Source: Micromonospora sonchi (GTDB lineage: Bacteria > Actinomycetota > Actinomycetes > Mycobacteriales > Micromonosporaceae). Taken from it: a stretch of 64,000 nt of DNA. Shown here one piece after another: positions 40,577 to 48,799 of the stretch (position 1 is the stretch's first letter; the number at the start of each line of letters is the position of its first letter). The notes beneath the pieces are model-generated. The model had not been told where the DNA came from and did no database searches. It saw only the letters and a program-made list of their open reading frames with translations. The stretch spans positions 1 through 64,000 of the forward strand of contig NZ_BMNB01000017.1 in NCBI RefSeq assembly GCF_014646235.1, read 5' to 3'. The position numbers and the translations under genes are program-made.

Positions 40577-40606
40577 GCGAGTGCTCTCCCACTGAGCTAC
40601 GCGCCC
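40535..40606 (-). tRNA. tRNA-Val (anticodon TAC)
   Basis: 72 bases that fold into a full cloverleaf: acceptor GGGCGCG/CGCGCCC, D stem GCTC/GAGC, anticodon stem CTCGC/GCGAG with loop CTTACAA (anticodon TAC, reads GUA), and T arm GCAGG-TTCGAAA-CCTGC, ending in discriminator A without encoded CCA. The 3' 42 bases are duplicated 1.2 kb away at an attachment scar, so this gene is an integration target whose function was restored on insertion. Confidence 0.97.
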
Positions 40607-40693
40607 GGAAACGCCGTACGGCGGACCGGCGGTTGGCAGCTTACCCTGCCGCCCACCGGCCCGGCCGGACGCCTCACATCGGTTGGCGGCGGG

Positions 40694-41158
40694 TCAGGCG
40701 GCGGCCTCCGCCAGGGCCTTGCGCCAGCCCTGCTGATCGCGGGGTTCGCCCGGCATGTTCATCTCGGCGAAGCGGACGATGCCGGCCTTGTCGATGACGA
40801 AGGTGCCCCGGTTGGCGATGCCGGCGACGTCGTTGAAGACCCCGTACGCCTGGGCGACGGCCCCGTGCGGCCAGAAGTCGGACAGCAACGGGAACTGGTA
40901 GCCCTCCCGGTCCGCCCAGATCTTGTGGGCGTAGACCGAGTCGACGCTGACGGTCAGCACCTGGACGTCGTCGTTGACGTACTCGTCGAGGTTGTCCCGC
41001 ACCTCGCACAGCTCGCCCTGACAGACGCCGGTGAAGGCCAGCGGATAGAAGACCAGCAGGACGGCACGGCGGCCGCGGAAGTCGGCGAGCCGGACCTCCT
41101 GGTTGTTCTGGTCCTTCAGCACGAAGTCGGGCGCCTCGGCGCCAACCTCGATCGGCAT
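40694..41158 (-). CDS. ahpE: AhpE-type peroxiredoxin
   Basis: 154 residues from an ATG at 41158 with GAGGAG upstream (an in-frame GTG lies two codons before). Thioredoxin fold: APDFVLKDQNNQEVRLADFRG, VLLVFYPLAFTGVCQGELCEVRD with the peroxidatic Cys in TGVC, DSVYAHKIWADREG and GTFVIDKAGIVRF. It reduces peroxides with mycothiol/mycoredoxin in actinobacteria. Its neighbour is the DUF3052 gene, an order conserved in the group. Confidence 0.93.
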   Translation of the reverse strand: MPIEVGAEAPDFVLKDQNNQEVRLADFRGRRAVLLVFYPLAFTGVCQGELCEVRDNLDEYVNDDVQVLTVSVDSVYAHKIWADREGYQFPLLSDFWPHGAVAQAYGVFNDVAGIANRGTFVIDKAGIVRFAEMNMPGEPRDQQGWRKALAEAAA

Positions 41159-41214
41159 GTGCACTCCTCGGGATCGGGTCGGGATGGCGTCAGCCTGTCA
41201 CAGCGTCCACCGGG

Positions 41215-41652
41215 TCACTTCTTGCCCTTGGCGCCCCGACGCAGTACGAGACGGGCACCGCTCCAGTCCTTGCCGGCGTTCACCGTCGAGGTCTGCTGGA
41301 GGCCGGCGGTGGGAGCCGACTCGGCGATCTCGCTCGGCTCGACGTGGCCCTCACGGCCGGCCTTGGGCGTCAACAACCACACGACCCCGTTGTCGGCCAG
41401 CGGGCCGAGGGCGTCCACGAGAAGCTCGAAGAGATCACCGTCGCCGTCCCGGTACCACATCAGCACCGCGTCGACCACCTCGTCGGTGTCCTCGTCGACC
41501 AGCTCTCCACAACGGTCGGTCAGGGCGTCCCGGAGATCCTGGTCGACGTCGTCGTCGTAGCCCATCTCCATGACGACCATCCCCGGCTCAATGCCGAACC
41601 GGTCCGCCAGGCTGCGTACCCCGTCAGCAGCCTGACCAGCGGTCGCGCTCAC
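41215..41652 (-). CDS. DUF3052 protein
   Basis: 145 residues from a GTG at 41652 with GAGGAGG nine bases upstream. ADRFGIEPGMVVMEMGYDDDVDQDLRDAL is the DUF3052 signature, DALGPLADNGVVWLLTPKAGR and WSGARLVLRR follow. Acidic, soluble, actinobacteria-specific, typically encoded next to ahpE and aceE. Function unknown. Confidence 0.9.
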   Translation of the reverse strand: MSATAGQAADGVRSLADRFGIEPGMVVMEMGYDDDVDQDLRDALTDRCGELVDEDTDEVVDAVLMWYRDGDGDLFELLVDALGPLADNGVVWLLTPKAGREGHVEPSEIAESAPTAGLQQTSTVNAGKDWSGARLVLRRGAKGKK

Positions 41653-41771
41653 TGTCGCGTGCCTCCTCATCCTGTGGCAAGTTCATGTTCACGGCGCCGG
41701 GTCGACGCCGTCAGGCAAAGTCCACACAGTTGCGCCCTCCTGCGCAAGTGGCGCACCGGGTGGAACGAAAT

Positions 41772-44501
41772 TTACCGTGCCAGCAGCGTACGGGCACCCT
41801 GGGTGATGGCTTCCTCGGACACCAGGACCTGACGGGCAGCCGGACCTAACGGCACAAAAGAGTCAACTGCGGCCACTCGACGTACGGCGCCGACATATCC
41901 GGCATCGGCCAGGGCGGCGATCACCCCTTCGCCGACCCCGCCGGAGCGCCGCGTCTCGTCCACCACCAGCACCCGGCCGGTCGCGGCGGCCTCCCGGATG
42001 AGGTCGGCCACCGGCAGTGGCGCGAGCCAGCGCAGGTCGACCACCCGGCACCCGATGCCCTCGGCGGCCAGCCTCGACGCAGCCCGCAGCGACATCCGTA
42101 CGCCGTTACCGAAGGTCACGATCGTCAACTCCTCGGCGGAGCCGACGCCGTACACCCGGGCTCGGCCGACGGGTACGTGCCCGCTCGCCCAGGCCCCCGG
42201 CTCGAGATAGCCGGCCAGCCATTCTCCGTCGCCGTCGTGGTAGAGATCACGGGTGTGGTAGAGCCCGATCGGTTCCAGGAACACACAGACGCTGCCGTCC
42301 ACCGTCGCGCTCGCCAGGCAGGTCCGCAGCATCGCCGCCGCGTCGTCCGGACGGGCCGGCACGGCGATCACCAGGCCGGGCACGTCCCGGAGTACGGCCA
42401 CCGAGTTCTCGTTCTGGAAGTGCCCCCCGAAGCCCTCCTGGTACGCCAGGCCCGGCACCCGGACGACCATCGGGTTACGCAGGGCGCCCTGCGAGAAGAA
42501 CCCGATGCTCGCCGCCTCGCCGCGCAACTGGTCCTCGGCGCCGTGCAGGTACGCCAGGTACTGGATCTCCGGTACCGGCAGCATGCCGGCCAGCCCCGCG
42601 CCGAGACCGAGGCCGAGGATCGACGTCTCGTCGAGCAGCGTGTCGAAAACCCGAGCCGGGCCGAACCGCTCCCGCAGGCCCTTGGTCACCCCGTACACCC
42701 CGCCCTTGGCGGCGACGTCCTCGCCGAAGACGGCCAGCAGCGGATGGTCGAGCAGTCCGTCGGTGAGCGCGGCGTTGATGCTCTGCGCGAGCGTGAGCGG
42801 GCCGGCCAGTTCGGGGGGCTTGCCGCCGAACGCCTCGACCCGGGCCGCCGCGTCCGCCCCCGCGGCCCGAGCACCGGCGTCGGCCACCGCCCGGGCCACC
42901 CGGGCCGGCCGGCGCGGCGCCAGCGGGGCGATCACCTCTGCCGGGCTGGTCAGCTTCGGTTCGTCGAGCACCTGCTCGGCGATCCGGCGGACCTGCCAGC
43001 CGATCTCGTCGTACCGGTCGAGCAGCTCCGCGCCGCTGGCCAGGCCCGCATCGACCAGCCGGCGCGCGGTGGCGACCACCGGGTCGGCGGCCAGGTCGGC
43101 GGCGAGTTCCTCGGCGCTGCGGTACGCGCTCTCGGCGTCCGCGCCGACATGTCCCATCAGCCGGACCGTGCTCATGTGCAGCACGGCCGGGCGCCGGTGC
43201 CGGCGTACCCAGGCGGCCGCCTCGACCGCCGCCTGGTACGCCCCGACCAGGTCGGCGCCGTCGGCGGCGAAGTACCGGATGCCGGGCTTCGAGCGCAGCG
43301 CGGTCGCCACCCAGCCCTGCGGCGAACGGACGCTGACACCCAGGCCGTTGTCCTCGCAGACGAAGAGCACCGGGATACGCAGTCCGGTGTGGTCGTACCA
43401 GCCGGCGGTGTTGAAGGCGGCGGTGGCGCTGGCGTGGTTGATCGAGGCGTCGCCGAACGAGCAGACCACGATCGCGTCCGGTGCCCAGGGCGCCGGCGGC
43501 ACCGCCGCGTCGGGCCGGATCGGCGGGCGCCGGGCGTCGAGCCGGCGCAACCGTTCCACGGCGAGCCCCATCCCGACCGCGCGGGGCAGGTGCGAGGCGA
43601 CGGTCGAGGTGGTCGGCACCACGGCGAGATCGACCCGCCCGAAGATCTTGTGCCGGCCACCGGCGATCGGCTCCTGCGTGGAGGCGACCATCCCGCGCAG
43701 CACGTCCCGCGCCGCCTCGGCGTACGCCGGAATCACCGGTCGCCGCACCGAGCCCATCCGCGTACCGGGCCCCGCCTCGTCGTCGCGCCCGGACACGGTC
43801 TCGGTCACCGGACCGGCGCCCGCGAGCGGTGCGGGGGCCGCCGACGCGGCGACCGCAGGCGGTGCGGAGGCCACGGGCGATGCGGAGGCCGGATCCTTGT
43901 CCGCGCTCGCGGCGGCTTCGCCGTCCGGGGCGGGCGTGGGCGCGACCCGGTCGACCTCGGCATCGGAGGTGGCACCGTCGGGCGGGGCGCCGCCGCCGAC
44001 GGCGGCCCGGTCGATGGCGGCATCACCCGGGTCGGCGCCGACCGCGCCAGCCAGACCAGCCGAAGCGGCAGCGCCGGGTGAGCCAGCTGGGTCGGTTGAG
44101 CCGGACGGGGTGGCCTCGCCGGCAGGAAGTTGGGCTTCGGTGTCGAACCGCAGGCCGGCGGCCTGGGCGGCGCGTACGCAGTAGAAGGCGCCGGAGCGGT
44201 AGTGCAGCAACGCGGGGTCGGTGGGGCGCAGGGCCGCCGCGAGCGCGGCGTTGCCCTCGTGGCCGGCCGAGCCGATGGTGTGGTAGCCCTCGCCGAAGCT
44301 GCGCAGCCAGTGGCCGGCGAGGTCGAGCTGCCGACTGGTGACCTGGGCGTCGAAGAGGGCCAAGAGTTGGGCGCCGGTCAGTGCGACGCCCTCGGCCACC
44401 GGGTGCGTCGGGTCGGCGCGGTGTCGCGGTTCGGGCAGCGCGGCCAGCGACTCCCGGAGCCGGTCGTCGAGATCCTGCGGGGTGGTCACGTCCGACAGCA
44501 T
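41772..44501 (-). CDS. Fused alpha-beta 2-oxoacid dehydrogenase E1 (thiamine diphosphate)
   Basis: 909 residues from ATG 44501. The N-terminal half is an E1-alpha: GEGYHTIGSAGHEGNAALAA, the ThDP motif GDASINHASATAAFNTAGWYD (GDx..N) and VCEDNGLGVSV. The C-terminal ~330 residues are E1-beta: LTLAQSINAALTDGLLDHP, FGEDVAAKGGVYGVT, GLAYQEGFGGHFQNENS. Residues ~130-250 are a low-complexity Ala/Asp/Pro/Ser insert. The fused form is known in actinobacteria, probably for branched-chain or related 2-oxoacids; no E2 or E3 gene is adjacent. Confidence 0.88.
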   Translation of the reverse strand: MLSDVTTPQDLDDRLRESLAALPEPRHRADPTHPVAEGVALTGAQLLALFDAQVTSRQLDLAGHWLRSFGEGYHTIGSAGHEGNAALAAALRPTDPALLHYRSGAFYCVRAAQAAGLRFDTEAQLPAGEATPSGSTDPAGSPGAAASAGLAGAVGADPGDAAIDRAAVGGGAPPDGATSDAEVDRVAPTPAPDGEAAASADKDPASASPVASAPPAVAASAAPAPLAGAGPVTETVSGRDDEAGPGTRMGSVRRPVIPAYAEAARDVLRGMVASTQEPIAGGRHKIFGRVDLAVVPTTSTVASHLPRAVGMGLAVERLRRLDARRPPIRPDAAVPPAPWAPDAIVVCSFGDASINHASATAAFNTAGWYDHTGLRIPVLFVCEDNGLGVSVRSPQGWVATALRSKPGIRYFAADGADLVGAYQAAVEAAAWVRRHRRPAVLHMSTVRLMGHVGADAESAYRSAEELAADLAADPVVATARRLVDAGLASGAELLDRYDEIGWQVRRIAEQVLDEPKLTSPAEVIAPLAPRRPARVARAVADAGARAAGADAAARVEAFGGKPPELAGPLTLAQSINAALTDGLLDHPLLAVFGEDVAAKGGVYGVTKGLRERFGPARVFDTLLDETSILGLGLGAGLAGMLPVPEIQYLAYLHGAEDQLRGEAASIGFFSQGALRNPMVVRVPGLAYQEGFGGHFQNENSVAVLRDVPGLVIAVPARPDDAAAMLRTCLASATVDGSVCVFLEPIGLYHTRDLYHDGDGEWLAGYLEPGAWASGHVPVGRARVYGVGSAEELTIVTFGNGVRMSLRAASRLAAEGIGCRVVDLRWLAPLPVADLIREAAATGRVLVVDETRRSGGVGEGVIAALADAGYVGAVRRVAAVDSFVPLGPAARQVLVSEEAITQGARTLLAR

Positions 44502-44574
44502 TACCGACCGGAGCACACCTCGCCCACTCGAACACGAACCACCCGTACAGGATCACCCCGCCCACCACTCCAGC

Positions 44575-44635
44575 GTTGATCATGAGGTTAGCGGCAGTGG
44601 TTGATCTCCACACTGCCGCTAACCTCATGATCAAC
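44575..44635. repeat. Perfect palindromic repeat, copy 2
   Basis: 25-base arms 44575-44599 and 44611-44635 are exact reverse complements over an 11-base loop. It shares the first 22 arm bases and the CACTCCAGC lead-in with copy 1 at 30364. It lies between the start of the E1 gene and the end of yjbQ, both on the minus strand. Confidence 0.9.
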
Positions 44636-44659
44636 ATAGGTTGGCCGCCGCGGCGGGGG

Positions 44660-45064
44660 TCAGCCGGGGAGGAAGGAGAAGCGCACCTCGCGGGTGGGGT
44701 TGTCTCCGTTGGTGTCGACCAGGCAGATCGACTGCCAGGTGCCGAGCGCCAGGCGACCGCCCAGCACCGGCAGCATCGCGTACGGGGGGACGAAGGCGGG
44801 CAGCACGTGGTCGCGGCCGTGCCCCGGCGCGCCGTGCCGGTGCCGCCACCGGTCGTCGGCGGGCAGCAGGTCGTCCAGCGCGGTGAGCAGGTCCTCATCC
44901 GAGCCGGAGCCGGTCTCGATGATGGCCACCCCGGCGGTGGCGTGCGGCACGAACACGTGCAGCAGGCCGTCGCCCTGCCCGGAGACGAACCGCTCCGCCT
45001 CGCTCGTGATGTCCCGGACGGTCGGCCGGGAACCGGTTCGGACGGTGATCACCTCGCTGCGCAT
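44660..45064 (-). CDS. yjbQ: YjbQ/UPF0047 family protein
   Basis: 134 residues from ATG 45064 (another ATG at 45073). SEVITVRTGSRPTVRDITSEAERFV, GLLHVFVPHATAGVAIIETGSG and AMLPVLGGRLALGTWQSICLVDTNGD are family signatures with the conserved His in PHATAG. Relatives show weak thiamine-phosphate synthase activity; the true role is unsettled. Placement beside two ThDP-dependent dehydrogenases is interesting but may be chance. It is divergent from aceE. Confidence 0.93.
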   Translation of the reverse strand: MRSEVITVRTGSRPTVRDITSEAERFVSGQGDGLLHVFVPHATAGVAIIETGSGSDEDLLTALDDLLPADDRWRHRHGAPGHGRDHVLPAFVPPYAMLPVLGGRLALGTWQSICLVDTNGDNPTREVRFSFLPG

Positions 45065-45250
45065 ACGACACATTCTGTCCCATCCCTCCCCAGTCACACC
45101 CACCCGCCTTTCCAGGCCGAGGTAGCGCAAAGTTACTGGTGGGTACCTGTGTCGCGCGTCGCCCTTCGGTCGGGTGGAGGTGACGACGAGTGCCAGGACG
45201 GGGCAGGATGGCGCTAGAGACCTATCCCACACACAACCGAGGGACCGCCT

Positions 45251-47995
45251 GTGGCTACGGAACGCAAGCGCCCGGTCATCACCGCCGGCCTGCCGAGCCA
45301 GCTTCCCGACATCGACCCAGAAGAAACCACCGAATGGGTCGAGTCGCTCGACGGTGTCATCGACGAGCGCGGCACCAAGCGTGCCCGCTACGTCATGCTG
45401 CGTCTGCTGGAGCGCGCCCGCGAGCGCCAGGTCGGGGTGCCGTCGCTGACCACCACCGACTACATCAACACCATTCCGCCGGAGCGCGAGCCCTGGTTCC
45501 CGGGCGACGAGCACGTCGAGCGCCGGATCCGGGCGTACGTGCGGTGGAACGCGGCGATGCTGGTGCACCGCGCGCAGCGCCCGGAGATCGGCGTCGGTGG
45601 ACACATCTCCACCTTCGCCAGCTCCGCGTCGCTCTACGAGGTCGGCTTCAACCACTTCTTCCGGGGCAAGAACCACCCGGGTGGCGGCGACCACATCTTC
45701 TACCAGGGCCACGCCTCCCCCGGCATGTACGCCCGGGCGTTCCTCGAGGGCCGGCTCAGCGAGAACCAGCTCGACGGCTTCCGGCAGGAGCTGTCGCACC
45801 CGGGCGGCGGGCTTCCGTCGTACCCCCACCCGCGGCTGATGCCGGACTTCTGGGAGTTCCCCACGGTCTCCATGGGGCTGGGCGGGCTGAACGCCATCTA
45901 CCAGGCCCGATTCAACCGGTACCTGCAGCACCGAGGCATCAAGGACACCTCCGACCAGCACGTCTGGGCGTTCCTCGGTGACGGCGAGATGGACGAGCCG
46001 GAGACCCTCGGCGCGATCGGGGTGGCCGCCCGCGAGGAGCTGGACAACCTCACCTTTGTGATCAACTGCAACCTCCAGCGGCTGGACGGACCGGTCCGGG
46101 GCAACGGCAAGGTCATGCAGGAGCTGGAGGCGTTCTTCCGGGGCGCCGGCTGGAACGTGATCAAGGTGGTCTGGGGCCGGGAGTGGGATCCGCTGCTCGC
46201 CGCCGACACCGACGGCGCGCTGGTCAACCTCATGAACACCACGCCGGACGGCGACTACCAGACCTACAAGGCGGAGTCCGGGGCGTACGTCCGGGAGCAC
46301 TTCTTCGGCCGGGACCCGCGCACCCGCAAGATGGTCGAGGGCCTGACCGACGACGAGATCTGGAATCTCAAGCGCGGCGGGCACGACTACCGCAAGCTCT
46401 ACGCGGCCTACAAGGCAGCGACGGAGCACGCCGGCCAGCCGACGGTGATCCTGGCCAAGACGATCAAGGGTTGGACGCTCGGCTCGCACTTCGAGGGCCG
46501 GAACGCGACCCACCAGATGAAGAAGCTGACGCTGGCGGATCTGAAGACCTTCCGCGACCGGCTCTACCTGGACATCCCGGACTCGGCGCTGGAGGACGAC
46601 CCGTACCTGCCGCCGTACTACCTCCCGGGCGAGAAGTCCGACGAGATGCAGTACCTGCACGAGCGGCGTCAACAGCTCGGCGGTTACCTGCCCACCCGGC
46701 GGACCGCCGCGAAGTCGCTGGCCATCCCGGGCAGCGAGCGCTTCGCCGACATCAAGCGCGGTTCGGGCAAGCAGAAGGTGGCCACCACGATGGCCTTCGT
46801 CCGCCTGCTCAAGGACCTGATGAAGGACAAGGAGTTCGGCAAGCGCTGGGTGCCGATCATTCCGGACGAGGCGCGCACCTTCGGTCTGGATTCGATCTTC
46901 CCGACCGCCAAGATCTACTCGCCGCACGGCCAGCGGTACACGGCCGTCGACCGGGAGCTGTTCCTGTCGTACAAGGAGTCGACCGTCGGCCAGATCCTGC
47001 ACGAGGGGATCAACGAGGCCGGGTCGGTCGCCTCGTTCACCGCCGCCGGCTCGTCGTACGCCACCCACGACGAGCCGATGATCCCGATGTACATCTTCTA
47101 CTCGATGTTCGGGTTCCAGCGCACCGGCGACGGCTTCTGGGCGGCGGCGGACCAGATGACCCGCGGCTTCGTGCTCGGCGCCACCGCCGGGCGCACCACG
47201 CTCAACGGCGAGGGCCTCCAGCACGAGGACGGCCACTCCCTGCTGCTCGCGGCCACGAACCCGGCGGTCGTCGCGTACGACCCGGCGTTCGCGTTCGAGA
47301 TCGCGCACATCATGGAGAACGGCCTGCACCGCATGTACGGCGAGAAGCAGGAGAACGTCTTCTACTACCTCACCGTCTACAACGAGCCGATCCACCAGCC
47401 GGTGGAGCCGGAGGGCGTGGACGCCGAGGGCATCGTCAAGGGGATCTACCGCTACTCCCCCGCTCCGACGCTGGAGGGCGACGCCCCCCGGGCGAACATC
47501 CTCGCCTCCGGCACCGGCATGCAGTGGGCGCTGAAGGCACAGCAGTTGCTCGCCCAGGACTGGGGGATCGCCGCCGACGTCTGGTCGGTGACCTCCTGGA
47601 CCGAACTGCGCCGCGACGCGGTGGAGTGCGAGGAGTACAATCTCATGCACCCCGGCACGGAGCCGCGGGTGCCGTACATCCAGCGCAAGCTGGCCGACGC
47701 CGACGGGCCGAAGGTCGCGGTCAGCGACTGGATGCGCGCGGTGCCGGACCTGATCTCCCGCTGGGTACCGGGCGACTACACCTCGCTCGGCACCGACGGC
47801 TTCGGCCTGTCGGACACCCGGCACGCGCTGCGCCGGCACTTCCACGTCGACGCCGAGTCGGTCACGGTCGCCACGCTGCGGCAGCTCGCGCTACGCGGGA
47901 CGGTACCGGCGCACGTACCCGCCGAGGCGGCCAAGAAGTACGCCATCGACGACGTCAACGCCGCCCCGGTCGGCGAGACCGGCGGCGACAGCTGA
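45251..47995 (+). CDS. aceE: Pyruvate dehydrogenase E1, homodimeric
   Basis: 914 residues from a GTG with GAGGGA six bases upstream. It is the AceE type: GGHISTFASSASLYEVGFNHFF, the ThDP motif FLGDGEMDEPETLG..NCNLQRLDGPV, TVILAKTIKGW, and the transketolase pyrimidine-binding part FTAAGSSYATHDEPMIPMYIFYSMFGFQRTG. It decarboxylates pyruvate and passes the acetyl group to E2 lipoyl groups. Full length. E2 and E3 must be elsewhere. Repeat copy D and a hairpin follow. Confidence 0.97.
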   Translation: MATERKRPVITAGLPSQLPDIDPEETTEWVESLDGVIDERGTKRARYVMLRLLERARERQVGVPSLTTTDYINTIPPEREPWFPGDEHVERRIRAYVRWNAAMLVHRAQRPEIGVGGHISTFASSASLYEVGFNHFFRGKNHPGGGDHIFYQGHASPGMYARAFLEGRLSENQLDGFRQELSHPGGGLPSYPHPRLMPDFWEFPTVSMGLGGLNAIYQARFNRYLQHRGIKDTSDQHVWAFLGDGEMDEPETLGAIGVAAREELDNLTFVINCNLQRLDGPVRGNGKVMQELEAFFRGAGWNVIKVVWGREWDPLLAADTDGALVNLMNTTPDGDYQTYKAESGAYVREHFFGRDPRTRKMVEGLTDDEIWNLKRGGHDYRKLYAAYKAATEHAGQPTVILAKTIKGWTLGSHFEGRNATHQMKKLTLADLKTFRDRLYLDIPDSALEDDPYLPPYYLPGEKSDEMQYLHERRQQLGGYLPTRRTAAKSLAIPGSERFADIKRGSGKQKVATTMAFVRLLKDLMKDKEFGKRWVPIIPDEARTFGLDSIFPTAKIYSPHGQRYTAVDRELFLSYKESTVGQILHEGINEAGSVASFTAAGSSYATHDEPMIPMYIFYSMFGFQRTGDGFWAAADQMTRGFVLGATAGRTTLNGEGLQHEDGHSLLLAATNPAVVAYDPAFAFEIAHIMENGLHRMYGEKQENVFYYLTVYNEPIHQPVEPEGVDAEGIVKGIYRYSPAPTLEGDAPRANILASGTGMQWALKAQQLLAQDWGIAADVWSVTSWTELRRDAVECEEYNLMHPGTEPRVPYIQRKLADADGPKVAVSDWMRAVPDLISRWVPGDYTSLGTDGFGLSDTRHALRRHFHVDAESVTVATLRQLALRGTVPAHVPAEAAKKYAIDDVNAAPVGETGGDS

Positions 47996-48001
47996 CAGTT
48001 T

Positions 48002-48057
48002 GAAAGGAAGGGCCCCTTTTTAACGCCTCGTGTATTGAAGGGGGCCCCTTCTAACAC
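48002..48057 (-). repeat. 58-bp double-GGGGCCC intergenic repeat, copy D (minus orientation)
   Basis: Reads on the plus strand GAAAGGAAGGGCCCCTTTTT, then ACGCCTCG and GAAGGGGGCCCCTTCTAACACC. It starts seven bases after the aceE stop. Both GGGCCC cores form hairpins and a T-run follows the first, so termination of aceE is plausible. Confidence 0.85.
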
Positions 48058-48093
48058 CGGCAGGCGGGACAGCCGTCGGCAGGGCCAAGCAGC

Positions 48094-48132
48094 GGCGGCC
48101 CGGGTGCACCTGGTAGGGGCACCCGGGCCGCC
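48094..48132. terminator. Hairpin between aceE and the convergent SRPBCC gene
   Basis: GGCGGCCCGGGTGC (48094-48107) pairs exactly with 48119-48132 over 11 bases; 34 bases beyond its end lies the stop of the convergent gene. Confidence 0.75.
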
Positions 48133-48166
48133 ACCGTTCGCGGGTGACGCCAGGACGCGACCTCGG

Positions 48167-48613
48167 TCAGCCGACGGCGGCCAGGTCGGTCAGCCGGGCC
48201 AGCGAGTCCTCCAGGTCGGCGCCGACCCGACGCAGGCCGAGGCGGAGCAGAGCGGCCTTGACCGGGCCGGCCGGCCAGCGTACGACGATGAGCCGCACGA
48301 CCGTCCCGCCCGCCTCTTCGTCCGGGGTGAGCTGGACATAGATCTCGGTGCGCGCCTCCGCTCGGGCACCGGCGCCCTTGGCGCGTTCGCGCCAGCCGAT
48401 CAGAGTCGGCTCCTGGTAGGCGATCACCTCGGCCTCATGCGCGGCACCGCGTCCGGCCTGGACCAGCTGCCGCCGACCGAAGCCCTCCCCCGAGAGGACC
48501 TCGGCCGCACGGACCCCGGCCAGCCAGGCCGGCAACTGCTCGGCCCGCTGCACCACGTCCCAGACCACTTCCACCGGCGCCGCCACGTGCGCGCTGCGTT
48601 CCACGAGGATCAT
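48167..48613 (-). CDS. SRPBCC-family (polyketide cyclase/START-like) protein
   Basis: 148 residues from ATG 48613 with GGAGGA eight bases upstream. MILVERSAHVAAPVEVVWDVVQRAEQLPAWL is the characteristic helix-grip start; TLIGWRER and GGTVVRLIVVRWPAG follow. It would bind a hydrophobic ligand or act as a small-molecule cyclase; no partner gene indicates the substrate. Confidence 0.85.
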   Translation of the reverse strand: MILVERSAHVAAPVEVVWDVVQRAEQLPAWLAGVRAAEVLSGEGFGRRQLVQAGRGAAHEAEVIAYQEPTLIGWRERAKGAGARAEARTEIYVQLTPDEEAGGTVVRLIVVRWPAGPVKAALLRLGLRRVGADLEDSLARLTDLAAVG

Positions 48614-48799
48614 TTCCGTCTTCCTCCGGTGAGGACATCCCACGATATCGGCACTGTATGCGCAAAAACGGACGTATGTGGACGGGTCAGCAGAAGACAC
48701 GCCGAAAGGTGTTGATTCCGGCCGCAGATCGGCCTATGGACCGGACGCCCTACGCCACCTAGAGTTCCGAGCACATTTCGCGTTTCCTCGGGAGGGCGT

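Noticed and set aside
45074..47845. Very long minus-strand open frame continuous with yjbQ
   Set aside because: It is the antisense of aceE; only its 3' part (44660-45064) encodes a real protein.
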